64,000 bases of DNA, taken from assembly GCA_965221195.1 (NCBI GenBank), contig OZ244864.1:2232001-2296000 (forward strand), in the 5' to 3' direction. The notes beneath the pieces are model-generated. The model was not told where the DNA came from, searched no databases, and worked only from the letters and a program-made list of their open reading frames with translations. Position numbers and translations under genes: made by a program. Source of the stretch: Poriferisodalis sp965221195. GTDB taxonomy: Bacteria; Actinomycetota; Acidimicrobiia; Acidimicrobiales; Poriferisodalaceae. Shown here piece after piece: positions 56,493 through 63,535 of the stretch. How positions within the stretch are numbered: position 1 is the first letter of the stretch; each line of letters opens with the position of its first letter.

Positions 56493-56537
56493 CTAGGAAG
56501 CTATTAGAGGCCTCAGTTCGGTGGGGGCCTCGGCTAG

Positions 56538-56611
56538 TGGGCGCTGCAGGACTCGAACCTACGACCCCCTCCTTGTAAGGGAGGTGCTCTCGCCAACTGA
56601 GCTAAGCGCCC
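56538..56611 (-). tRNA. tRNA-Val (anticodon UAC)
   Basis: The complement folds into a 74-nt cloverleaf: acceptor stem GGGCGCT/AGCGCCC, D-arm with AGCTCAGTTGGCGAGAGCA, anticodon stem CCTCC/GGAGG closing the loop CTTACAA with anticodon TAC, and T-arm GTAGG-TTCGAGT-CCTGC. The discriminator base is A. The 3' CCA is not encoded. It reads valine codons GUA and, by wobble, GUG. Confidence 0.95.
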
Positions 56612-56640
56612 CTGCCGGATGCAACTCGCAGGCTAACGGC

Positions 56641-56715
56641 GGCTGGGCCATCTGCGGCTGGGCCATCTGCGGCTGGGCCATCTGGTGTTGGGCCATCTGG
56701 TGTTGGGCTATCTGG
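56641..56715. repeat. 15-bp tandem repeat x5 anchored on the IMPase stop
   Basis: Units of GGCTGGGCCATCTGC type start at 56641, 56656, 56671, 56686 and 56701. The one nearest the gene contains the TAG stop (complement of 56708-56710); in the four others that place reads TGG in sense, so the stop was lost or the stop arose once. Confidence 0.9.
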
Positions 56716-57538
56716 TGCTATTGAGCAGTTCGCCAAGCCGTTGCGTGCTAGCAGCCATTGGGCCACGACGCTCTTGGGGGCGAAGATGGAAGAGGTCTCG
56801 GCCGCTGGTCTCGCTAGTCCATGCGCCAGCTTCATCGCAGATCAAAACACCCGCTGCGTAGTCCCAGACACCATGACTGGAGTTGAGATCGAGATAGGCA
56901 TCAAGCCGTCCGCACGCGACCGCGCACAGATCTAGCGCAGCGGAGCCGAGCACCCGCACCTGCCAAGCTGCAAGATCAGCGCCGGGGCGGCCAGAAACAC
57001 CGATAACTGCCCGCTCGTTGCTTGTGCGTCCGCTGGGGCTGATCGGCTGGCCATCAAGATGCGCTCCGCCGCCGGCCGTCGCTGTGAACTCCTCCCCCGA
57101 CACCAGATGACGCACAAGACCCGCCACAGGCGTACACCCCTCTAGAACACACAGGCTGATGCTGTAGTGCGGGATACCCCGCGAGGCATTGGTTGAGCCG
57201 TCCACCGGGTCGATGATGACGGTGCTGGTGCCGCTTCGGCGGCGTAGGCCCGACTCCTCGCTCAGCACGCCCACATTGGCAGCGTCAAGCACTTCACATG
57301 CGGCAGCGTCGGCCACTTGGTCGAGCGCGTACTGACCCGGACGGTCGCCGCTGTCATGCCAGCGATCGAATACTTCCAGCGCCGCCCCAACAGCATCCGC
57401 CGTCTGGCGCAGCAGACTGAGCCACGCTGTGTTCCCGCCAGTGGCTGTGCTCTCGCCGCCAATGGCTTTGCTCTCCCCGCCGGTGGCGGTGCGCCCGTCG
57501 CCGGTGGCTGTCATCGCCCGCAGGTTATCGACAGCCAT
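56708..57538 (-). CDS. Inositol monophosphatase-family phosphatase
   Basis: About 276 residues from the ATG at 57538. The metal-binding motifs of the family are visible: GVLSEESG (first Glu ligand region), IIDPVDGSTNASRG (DPxDGT/S core, with Ser in place of the more usual Thr) and VWDYAAGVLICDEAGA. The enzyme removes phosphate from myo-inositol phosphate or a related sugar phosphate (histidinol phosphate, fructose bisphosphate or PAP cannot be excluded). The N-terminal ~35 residues are repetitive (GGESTATGG type), and a longer frame runs up to 57640. The stop lies in the 15-bp tandem array just upstream of tRNA-Val. Confidence 0.88.
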   Translation of the reverse strand: MAVDNLRAMTATGDGRTATGGESKAIGGESTATGGNTAWLSLLRQTADAVGAALEVFDRWHDSGDRPGQYALDQVADAAACEVLDAANVGVLSEESGLRRRSGTSTVIIDPVDGSTNASRGIPHYSISLCVLEGCTPVAGLVRHLVSGEEFTATAGGGAHLDGQPISPSGRTSNERAVIGVSGRPGADLAAWQVRVLGSAALDLCAVACGRLDAYLDLNSSHGVWDYAAGVLICDEAGAWTSETSGRDLFHLRPQERRGPMAASTQRLGELLNSTR

Positions 57539-57692
57539 CAAGTCTGTTTTGGAGATCTGTTTTGGAAGTCTGTTTTGGCTTTGGCGCCAACACATGGGCA
57601 CGCATGGGCAACAGACCAAAACAGGCCGTGAACAAGTCATGGCGTGCTATAGCCTCCGCGCATCATTTCGGCTTAGCGTTGGGGACGTCCTC

Positions 57693-58262
57693 ATGGCAGC
57701 TATCGACATCGCCGGTTACGTCACAAGCTTGAAAGATCACGCGCACGCGCACGGATTTCACATTCACGACGAACGGCAGTTCATCGAGACCTACAGCCTG
57801 CGCCAAACTTGGGAGGTAGACCTCCACCCGGCAGAGGCCTGCGGGGGTCCGCTTGACCTGCATCTCACGCTAGAAGTTGACCCGCGCACGATGCTGTCTT
57901 TTGAGGACGTGCTGTGGGCCACCCCCGAAGACGATCTTCCCCCTGATGAGTTCTGGCTGCCGCTGCACTTCACTTGGGCGCTGCCGCCGCTCGATCACAG
58001 CCCCGACATGCTGATCTTGGCAACCGACCTCGCCGGCCTAGGTGGCACAGCTCTGCCGGTTGAAGTGTCTGCTATCGACTCGCTGACCTCAGTGACCGAC
58101 CCGGCCAAGCGAACGCTCATGATGGTGGCCCGCAAGGAACTGTCGCTGCAAGCACTGCTGCGAGGCGAAGACGACATGTGCGAACCATTCGACCTGTGTA
58201 CGAAGATCTGCGACTACCTGCTACATCACGCTCAGGACTGGTACGACGAAGTGCCTTCTTAG
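57693..58262 (+). CDS. Conserved protein of unknown function
   Basis: About 189 residues from the ATG at 57693, preceded by GGGGAC; a longer frame begins upstream but overlaps the IMPase gene and has repeat-derived sequence. I do not recognise a family. The protein is acidic, has no signal peptide or membrane segment, and has a beta-rich first half (WEVDLHPAEACGGPLDLHLTLEVD), a Pro/Leu-rich middle, and a helical C-terminal third with acidic clusters (CEPFDLCTKICDYLLHHAQDWYDEV). It is divergent from the IMPase gene and convergent with the ABC transporter operon. Confidence 0.6.
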   Translation: MAAIDIAGYVTSLKDHAHAHGFHIHDERQFIETYSLRQTWEVDLHPAEACGGPLDLHLTLEVDPRTMLSFEDVLWATPEDDLPPDEFWLPLHFTWALPPLDHSPDMLILATDLAGLGGTALPVEVSAIDSLTSVTDPAKRTLMMVARKELSLQALLRGEDDMCEPFDLCTKICDYLLHHAQDWYDEVPS

Positions 58263-58305
58263 TCTCTGTTGATTGTTGGCCACAGTTGATTCGGCGTAGT
58301 TCAGT

Positions 58306-58340
58306 TCGCTGGGGGCTCAATCTCGCTGGGGGGCTCAATC
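58306..58340. repeat. 17-18-bp repeat x2 anchored on the oppD stop
   Basis: TCGCTGGGGGCTCAATC and TCGCTGGGGGGCTCAATC are adjacent. The one nearest the gene holds the TGA stop of oppD (complement of 58335-58337); the other is an extra copy just after it. Confidence 0.85.
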
Positions 58341-59546
58341 GGCTCGGACGACCACGCCCGTCTCGTTTACCCGGCCTGACGCAATGTTGCGTTTGAGCGC
58401 TTCGGTGGCCTCATCGGAACCCACCGGGTAAAAGCAGCGATAGGTGTGAACGGTTGTGTCGGCACCCGACTCGCCGCCGTTGCTGCCAGCGTTGCTGTTG
58501 CTGTTGTTACGGGGTTGACGTAGAGACGGCTTGGGCACATCCACAAGCGTCGGTTCTTCGGCGAAGCACAGATCTTGGGCGTACTTGCAGCGAGGAGCGA
58601 ACTTGCAGCCCACATCGAGATCTGTCATGGTGGGCGGCTGACCGCCGATGATCTCAAGACGTGTGTGGCTGTCTTCAGTGACCTTGGGAATCGAGCGGAA
58701 CAGCGCCTCGGTGTACGGCATTTTCATGTCCGCGAAGAGGGCCTTGGTTGAAGCGCGCTCCACGATGCGGCCGGCGTACATGACAATGACTTCGTCGGTG
58801 CGGCCTGCCACGACCCCGAGATCGTGAGTAATCAGCACAAGTGACATATCTCGTTCGGCCCGCTCGGCTTCGAGCAAATCCAGAATCTGTGCCTGAACGG
58901 TGACATCGAGTGCTGTGGTGGGCTCGTCTGCTATGAGCAGACGCGGGCTGCACGCAAGCGCAATGGCTATCACGATGCGCTGGCGCATGCCGCCCGACAG
59001 TTGATGGGGGTACTCGTCGATGCGGCGGTGCGGCTCGGGTATGCCCACTTCGTCAAGCAGTTCAAGCGCTGCGCTGCGCGCAGCACGCGCCGAAAGACTT
59101 CGGTGTACACGCAAACCCTCGCCCACTTGCTTGCCGATCTTCATCACCGGATTCAACGAACCCAGCGGGTCTTGGAAGACCATCGAGAGCTGCGGGCCCC
59201 ACATCTCAAGTAGCTCTCGACGGCTAAGCGACATCATGTCGATGCCGTCGAAGTTGACTGTGCCCGTCGATGTCACCCTCGAGAGGGGCAAGAGCCGCAT
59301 AATGGAACGCGACATCACCGATTTGCCCGATCCCGACTCCCCCACTACTCCTAGTCGAGCACCTCGATTCAGCGACCACTCGACCCCATCTACAGCGACC
59401 AACGGACCCACAGCAGTATGAAAGGTGGTTCGCAGGTCGGCCACGTTGAGCAACGGCGCCTCTGGGACTTCTGTAACTGGGACTTCGGTGACTGGGACTT
59501 CGGTAACTGGGACGTCGGTGGCGTTCGGCTGGGCAGGCACTATCAC
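58335..59546 (-). CDS. Oligopeptide-type ABC transporter ATP-binding protein (OppD/DppD-like)
   Basis: A 403-residue protein starting at a GTG that overlaps the upstream stop by 4 bp (GTGA). Motifs: Walker A GESGSGKSVMSRS, Q-loop MVFQDPLGSLNP, signature LSGGMRQRIVIAIAL, Walker B LLIADEPTTALDVTVQ, H-loop LITHDLGVV, and the C-terminal oligopeptide extension with the cysteine-rich CKFAPRCKYAQDLC, which may bind an iron-sulfur cluster. It energises peptide or nickel/glycoside-type uptake. The N-terminus has three VTEVP repeats from a 15-bp minisatellite (59464-59520). It ends the operon, and its stop lies in a duplicated 17-18-bp unit. Confidence 0.92.
   Translation of the reverse strand: MIVPAQPNATDVPVTEVPVTEVPVTEVPEAPLLNVADLRTTFHTAVGPLVAVDGVEWSLNRGARLGVVGESGSGKSVMSRSIMRLLPLSRVTSTGTVNFDGIDMMSLSRRELLEMWGPQLSMVFQDPLGSLNPVMKIGKQVGEGLRVHRSLSARAARSAALELLDEVGIPEPHRRIDEYPHQLSGGMRQRIVIAIALACSPRLLIADEPTTALDVTVQAQILDLLEAERAERDMSLVLITHDLGVVAGRTDEVIVMYAGRIVERASTKALFADMKMPYTEALFRSIPKVTEDSHTRLEIIGGQPPTMTDLDVGCKFAPRCKYAQDLCFAEEPTLVDVPKPSLRQPRNNSNSNAGSNGGESGADTTVHTYRCFYPVGSDEATEALKRNIASGRVNETGVVVRAD
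59464..59520. repeat. 15-bp coding repeat x4 at the oppD N-terminus
   Basis: ACTGGGACTTCGGTA-type units, four in a row on the plus strand, encode the VPVTE pentapeptide repeated ahead of the conserved ATPase domain. Unit length keeps the frame. Confidence 0.88.
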
Positions 59547-61300
59547 GATGCTGCCTCGCGCGATGCGTTGTCTGTCTTTGAGGATGCCTTTGAGGATGTC
59601 CCTGGGGATGTCTTGGTGTTAGCGCGAGGCGGTGCCTCGTCGCCGATGAGGGGTATGTGGCAAGCCACATACCGACCTGGGGCGATTTCACGCATTTGGG
59701 GCTCCTCAACGGCGCATCGTGCGGCGGCGTGAGAGCATCGGGTGCGGAATCTGCAGCCCGCAGGAGGGTTCATCGGAGACGGCAACTCGCCGATGATGCG
59801 GCCCGAGTCCATCTGCGCGTCTGGGTCGGGCTGCGGTATCGCCCCGAGCAACAACTCGGTGTACGGATGCGCTGGCTGAGCGAACATCGCATCAGGTTCG
59901 CTGACTTCGCACAACTTGCCCAAGTACATCACCGCCACCCGGTCGCTCACGTTCTTCACCACTGCAAGGTCGTGCGCGATGAACACCAGCGTCAAACCCA
60001 TCTGGCTCTTGAGCTGTTGGAGCAGATTGAGAATCTGCGCTTGCACCGACACATCCAACGACGACACAGGCTCGTCACAGATGACGACCTGGGGCAGGCT
60101 GATCAGTGCGCGGGCTATGGAGAGACGCTGAGCTTGACCGCCTGAGAACTGCCAAGGCCGACGATCCATAGCATCAGACGGATTGATGCCGACCATATTG
60201 AGCACTTCGCGCACCCGCGGCTCCATCTTCTGACGCTCAATTTCGAGGTTCGCCCGATAGCGACGCAGCACCCATCTTCCCAAAGCAGTGTTGATCGCTA
60301 TCGAGAGCACCAGCACGATCAGCTTCGCCCCACCGTCAAGGCCGACGATGTAGAACACTTGGAGCACCACCATGGCGCTGAGCATGGTCGCTATACCACT
60401 GGTGCCGGCCCGCACAGGCCACGCCAGCGAGGCTGCTAACCACACCGCCAGCACACCGGTGAGCAGGCTTAGCCCGCCGATGTTGAGCCACTGCGCCCAG
60501 CCTCCGAAGCTCGACCATGTTCGCCACAGCATGAACGCGCTCACCGCAGCAGTGGCTGCCACACCAAAAATGCCGATCCGTGGTGGAACGTCGCCGAACT
60601 GCCGCGACACCAATCCGAACGGCAACATGAGCGCCAGCAGCACCCAGATCAAGCCGGCCAGCAACCCAACCGCCGCAACCACCAGCAAAACGGCAAGCGT
60701 CGGGAACCCAATGACCGCAGCAGGTAGCTGCGTCCAGCCCAGCCACGTCTCAGCGACGCGCTCTTCGGCTGCTTCAGAGGCAATCCACAAAACGAAAGCC
60801 ACCGATGCCAGCAGGCTTACCATGCGCAGCGGCTGCGACGCACGCTTCGCGCTTCGCGTCAGCAGATGGCCGACTTGGGTCTGCCAGCTCGCAATAGCGC
60901 TGCGGGATTGGGTGTTCTCAGATGCAATCGACAGCGGCTCAGCGATGATGTCACGCACACGCCGCCGCGGATTCAGCGACGAGATGGGGTCTTGATAGAT
61001 CATCTGCAAGCGCGGGCGCACTCGCCGCATTCCATCTTCGTTTAACTCGGTTAGTTCTTCGTCGTCGAGGCGAACTGAACCCGATACGGGCGGCGGCAGC
61101 TGCAGAATCGCTCGTCCGGTTGTGCTTTTCCCGCAACCCGACTCGCCGACTAGTCCAAGAGTTTCGCCTTCGAGGAGATCAAACGACACACCCGACACTG
61201 CATGCACAGTGCGACCGCCAGCAGCGGGAAACTCAACCACCAGATCTTTCACCGCCAACAGTGCCCCGTCGCGCAGATGAGCCTTGCCGCTGCCCGCCAT
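59543..61300 (-). CDS. OppF-like ABC ATPase with a multi-helix membrane insertion
   Basis: About 585 residues from the ATG at 61300; the frame reaches to 61414 through repeat DNA overlapping dppC. It has the normal OppF ATPase parts: Walker A GESGCGKSTTG (near 52-60), Q-loop YQDPISSLNPR (near 102), signature WQFSGGQAQRLSIARAL (near 384-398), Walker B VVICDEPVSSLDVSVQ, H-loop IAHDLAVV, and the C-terminal CRFRTRCSHAAARC cluster. Between Q-loop and signature, about 230 residues (127-357; nucleotides 60230-60922) are inserted, with six or seven hydrophobic helices, for example LLASVAFVLWIA, TLAVLLVVAAVGLLAGLIWV and GLSLLTGVLAVWLA. Ordinary OppF proteins are ~330 residues. The insertion splits the helical subdomain, while the catalytic parts stay intact. 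It lies between dppC-like and oppD-like genes. Whether the membrane part is a docking, sensing or transport unit is unknown. Confidence 0.9.
   Translation of the reverse strand: MAGSGKAHLRDGALLAVKDLVVEFPAAGGRTVHAVSGVSFDLLEGETLGLVGESGCGKSTTGRAILQLPPPVSGSVRLDDEELTELNEDGMRRVRPRLQMIYQDPISSLNPRRRVRDIIAEPLSIASENTQSRSAIASWQTQVGHLLTRSAKRASQPLRMVSLLASVAFVLWIASEAAEERVAETWLGWTQLPAAVIGFPTLAVLLVVAAVGLLAGLIWVLLALMLPFGLVSRQFGDVPPRIGIFGVAATAAVSAFMLWRTWSSFGGWAQWLNIGGLSLLTGVLAVWLAASLAWPVRAGTSGIATMLSAMVVLQVFYIVGLDGGAKLIVLVLSIAINTALGRWVLRRYRANLEIERQKMEPRVREVLNMVGINPSDAMDRRPWQFSGGQAQRLSIARALISLPQVVICDEPVSSLDVSVQAQILNLLQQLKSQMGLTLVFIAHDLAVVKNVSDRVAVMYLGKLCEVSEPDAMFAQPAHPYTELLLGAIPQPDPDAQMDSGRIIGELPSPMNPPAGCRFRTRCSHAAARCAVEEPQMREIAPGRYVACHIPLIGDEAPPRANTKTSPGTSSKASSKTDNASREAAS
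60230..60922 (-). other. Membrane-domain insertion within the ABC ATPase
   Basis: This stretch encodes about 231 residues that begin with a basic amphipathic segment (SWQTQVGHLLTRSAKRASQ) and continue with six or seven membrane helices, then a basic loop and an amphipathic helix (WVLRRYRANLEIERQ) leading back into the ATPase fold. No stop, frameshift or ATG-led separate gene boundary breaks the frame on either side. Composition is like the flanks. Confidence 0.85.
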
Positions 61301-61311
61301 TATCTGCCAGC

Positions 61312-61371
61312 CCGCATCACAACAGGCCGCATCACAACTGGCCGCATCACAACAGCTCTCGTCACAGGAGG
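61312..61371. repeat. 15-bp tandem repeat x4 spanning the dppC stop
   Basis: CCGCATCACAACAGG-type units start at 61312, 61327, 61342 and 61357. The last contains the dppC TGA in sense (complement of 61362-61364); the others each repeat the TGTGA piece. The array fills the gap between dppC and the OppF-like gene. Confidence 0.9.
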
Positions 61372-62201
61372 GCTTCGCGCGGCTCAAAGTGGCGCTGCAG
61401 TTTGTCGCCCACAAAGTTGAGCGCTAGCACCGTGACGAACATGACAATGGCCGGCATCAAGCTGATATGCGCGGCAATGTCAAGGTTGGTTCGCCCTTTG
61501 TTAATCATGTCGCCCCAAGTGGGCGTGGGAGGTGGAACACTGAGACCCAAGAAGGCGACTGATCCTTCCACCACAATTAACCCGGCCATGATGATCAGCG
61601 AGTAGCTCACAAGCGAAGGTGCCACGTTGGGCAGCACTTCGCGGAACAACACCCGGCCATCGCGTGCGCCCAGCGTCTTCGCTGCTAGCACGAAATCTTG
61701 GCTAGCGACCGACAGCGTGGCGGCGCGCACTACGCGGGCAATCGGGGCAATCGACAGCAACACAAAAGTGAACACCAAGATGAAGATGCGCCGTTTCGCG
61801 TCTGAGTCCAAGAACAGCACCAGCGCTAAAAACAAAATCAGCGGCGGGATCACCAACGAGGCGTTCAGCACCGCGGTGAGCCAGCGGTCTACCCGGCCGC
61901 CGTAGTAACCCGAAACCATGCCAAGCAGTCCGCCGATGATGAGAGCCAACACTGTTCCTACAGTTGAGATCACGAGGCTGACCTGCGCGCCGTAGATCAC
62001 GCGACTGAAAACATCTCTGCCGACCCCGTCGTTGCCGAACCAATGCGACAGGCTCGGCCCCTGTTTGGAAGTGCCAGCAAAGGTTTCGGCAGGGTCCTTG
62101 ATGGGCAGCAATTCAGCGAACACCGCAGCGACGGCAAGCACAACTAAATAGCCGACAGTCATCCAAAAAAAGAACCCCAAACGCTTAGGCACGAGCCGCA
62201 A
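61362..62201 (-). CDS. Peptide-type ABC transporter permease (DppC/OppC-like)
   Basis: A 279-residue inner-membrane permease of the DppC branch. The N-terminal helix is FFFWMTVGYLVVLAVAAVFA, followed by the DppC landmark HWFGNDGVGRDVFSRVIYGAQVSLVI. The coupling loop is LAAKTLGARDGRVLFREVLPNVAP, where an ATPase docks, and the C-terminal part has FLGLSVPPPTPTWGDMI. Its start overlaps the end of dppB (62185-62201), so the two are co-translated. It pairs with dppB to form the channel. Confidence 0.93.
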   Translation of the reverse strand: MRLVPKRLGFFFWMTVGYLVVLAVAAVFAELLPIKDPAETFAGTSKQGPSLSHWFGNDGVGRDVFSRVIYGAQVSLVISTVGTVLALIIGGLLGMVSGYYGGRVDRWLTAVLNASLVIPPLILFLALVLFLDSDAKRRIFILVFTFVLLSIAPIARVVRAATLSVASQDFVLAAKTLGARDGRVLFREVLPNVAPSLVSYSLIIMAGLIVVEGSVAFLGLSVPPPTPTWGDMINKGRTNLDIAAHISLMPAIVMFVTVLALNFVGDKLQRHFEPREALL

Positions 62202-63357
62202 CCTCCCGCCCGCGCAAGCGCGGATCTAGAGCCAAATACAAGAAGTCGGACAGGGTGAGCACCACGATGTACAGCGTCGAAATCACCAGTACTCCGCCTT
62301 GCACAGCGATGAAATCGCGCTGGCTTACTCCTTGGAAGATATACGACCCCAGCCCTGGCAACGTGAAAATAACCTCAATAATCAACGCCCCCCCAATCAG
62401 CAAACCAACGGTCAGCCCCACAACAGTCAGCAACGTGAAGCTGGAAGGACGCAGGGCATGTCGCCACAAGATGCGCCGAGTTGGCAGTCCTTTACTGCGG
62501 GCCAAATCTATAAATGGCAGCCGCAATGTTGAGATCACATCCGAACGCAGCAAGCGCATGAACACTGCCGCTTGGCCCATGGCCAACGCCAACGCCGGAA
62601 GCGCCATGTGCTTAAAATGCAAAGCGGCGCTCTCTCCTAGCGGGTAATAACGGGCAGCCGGCAACACCCTAAACCCGATCTCGTTGCCTGCCACGCTGAG
62701 ACCACCGACAGCTAAGAACAGCACCAGCAGAACTGCCAGAACATAATTGGGAGTCGCCAAGAACCCGAGCATCACGTTGTTGATTGAGCGATCGGTTTTG
62801 GTGCCCTGCCTATAGCCCGCCCACACCCCCAAGGGGAGCGATACTGCCAGCGCGATCACCAGCGCATATGCCATCAGAGTCAGCGTCGGTGTTAATGCGT
62901 TAGAGATGCCGACCGCCACTGGTTCTCGGCGCTGGACCGACTCCCCTAGGTCGCCGACAATCGCGTCGCCTAGCCAACTGCCGTAGCGAGCGAAGAACGG
63001 CTGGTCAAGCCCCAACTCGGTGCGGACGATCGCGATCTGATCGGCAGTGGCCGCAGGGCCCAAAATGTTGATCGCGGGGTCGCCGGGCAGGCTCGCCATC
63101 AGCGCAAACACCACAAACGACACTGCGACCAACACCGGTATCACGCTGAGAATGCGACGCAGGGCGTAGCGACCGTCTGCGGCGGCAGCAGCAGTGATGC
63201 CGATCAGCACAAGAATGCCGAAAGTCCAACTGAACGGCGGCCGCCAGAACCACGCCCAGGCCACCGTTGCGGCTAGGGCGACGGCAACCAAGCGCCCAAG
63301 GTTGTCGCGCAGGCGCTGCGCCGTGGAAGTTCTCGGGTTGAGCGGCTGGGTCAACAC
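62185..63357 (-). CDS. Peptide-type ABC transporter permease (DppB/OppB-like) with extra N-terminal helices
   Basis: A 390-residue permease. The canonical DppB start, YALRRILSVIPVLVAVSFVVF, appears only at residue 64, followed by LPGDPA, LDQPFFARYGSWL and the coupling loop DLARSKGLPTRRILWRHALRPS. The first 63 residues are an unusual extension with two likely membrane helices (RLVAVALAATVAWAWFW and SFGIL-type WTFGILVLIGITAAAAA). Ordinary DppB proteins are 310-340 residues. In the same operon, the ATPase also carries extra membrane helices, which may be connected. The start at 63357 is the first in the frame; internal starts near residue 60 are not obvious. Confidence 0.9.
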   Translation of the reverse strand: MLTQPLNPRTSTAQRLRDNLGRLVAVALAATVAWAWFWRPPFSWTFGILVLIGITAAAAADGRYALRRILSVIPVLVAVSFVVFALMASLPGDPAINILGPAATADQIAIVRTELGLDQPFFARYGSWLGDAIVGDLGESVQRREPVAVGISNALTPTLTLMAYALVIALAVSLPLGVWAGYRQGTKTDRSINNVMLGFLATPNYVLAVLLVLFLAVGGLSVAGNEIGFRVLPAARYYPLGESAALHFKHMALPALALAMGQAAVFMRLLRSDVISTLRLPFIDLARSKGLPTRRILWRHALRPSSFTLLTVVGLTVGLLIGGALIIEVIFTLPGLGSYIFQGVSQRDFIAVQGGVLVISTLYIVVLTLSDFLYLALDPRLRGREVAARA

Positions 63358-63395
63358 GCTTGGGGGCTACATGTTTGTTGTTGACATGCTTGCTG

Positions 63396-63455
63396 GCAAC
63401 CCAGACGGGAGCAACCCAGACCGGGGCAACCCAGACCGGGGCAACCCAGACGGCA
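63396..63455. repeat. 15-bp tandem repeat x4
   Basis: GCAACCCAGACGGGA-type units start at 63396, 63411, 63426 and 63441 in the gap between the binding-protein gene and dppB, next to the inverted repeat. Confidence 0.92.
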
Positions 63456-63460
63456 GCAAC

Positions 63461-63504
63461 CGGTACGAACGCTGTCGCCACCTTTGACAAGCACGTTCGT
63501 ACCG
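63461..63504. terminator. 11-bp inverted repeat between the binding-protein gene and dppB
   Basis: CGGTACGAACG at 63461-63471 and CGTTCGTACCG at 63494-63504 are perfect reverse complements, with a 22-base spacer. The hairpin lies 32 bp after the binding-protein stop. No T-run follows in the transcribed direction, so it is more likely an attenuator, an mRNA-stabilising hairpin for the highly expressed binding protein, or an operator than a simple terminator. Confidence 0.55.
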
Positions 63505-63535
63505 ATTGCTGAGAACCCTCTGGGGCCAGACGAAC

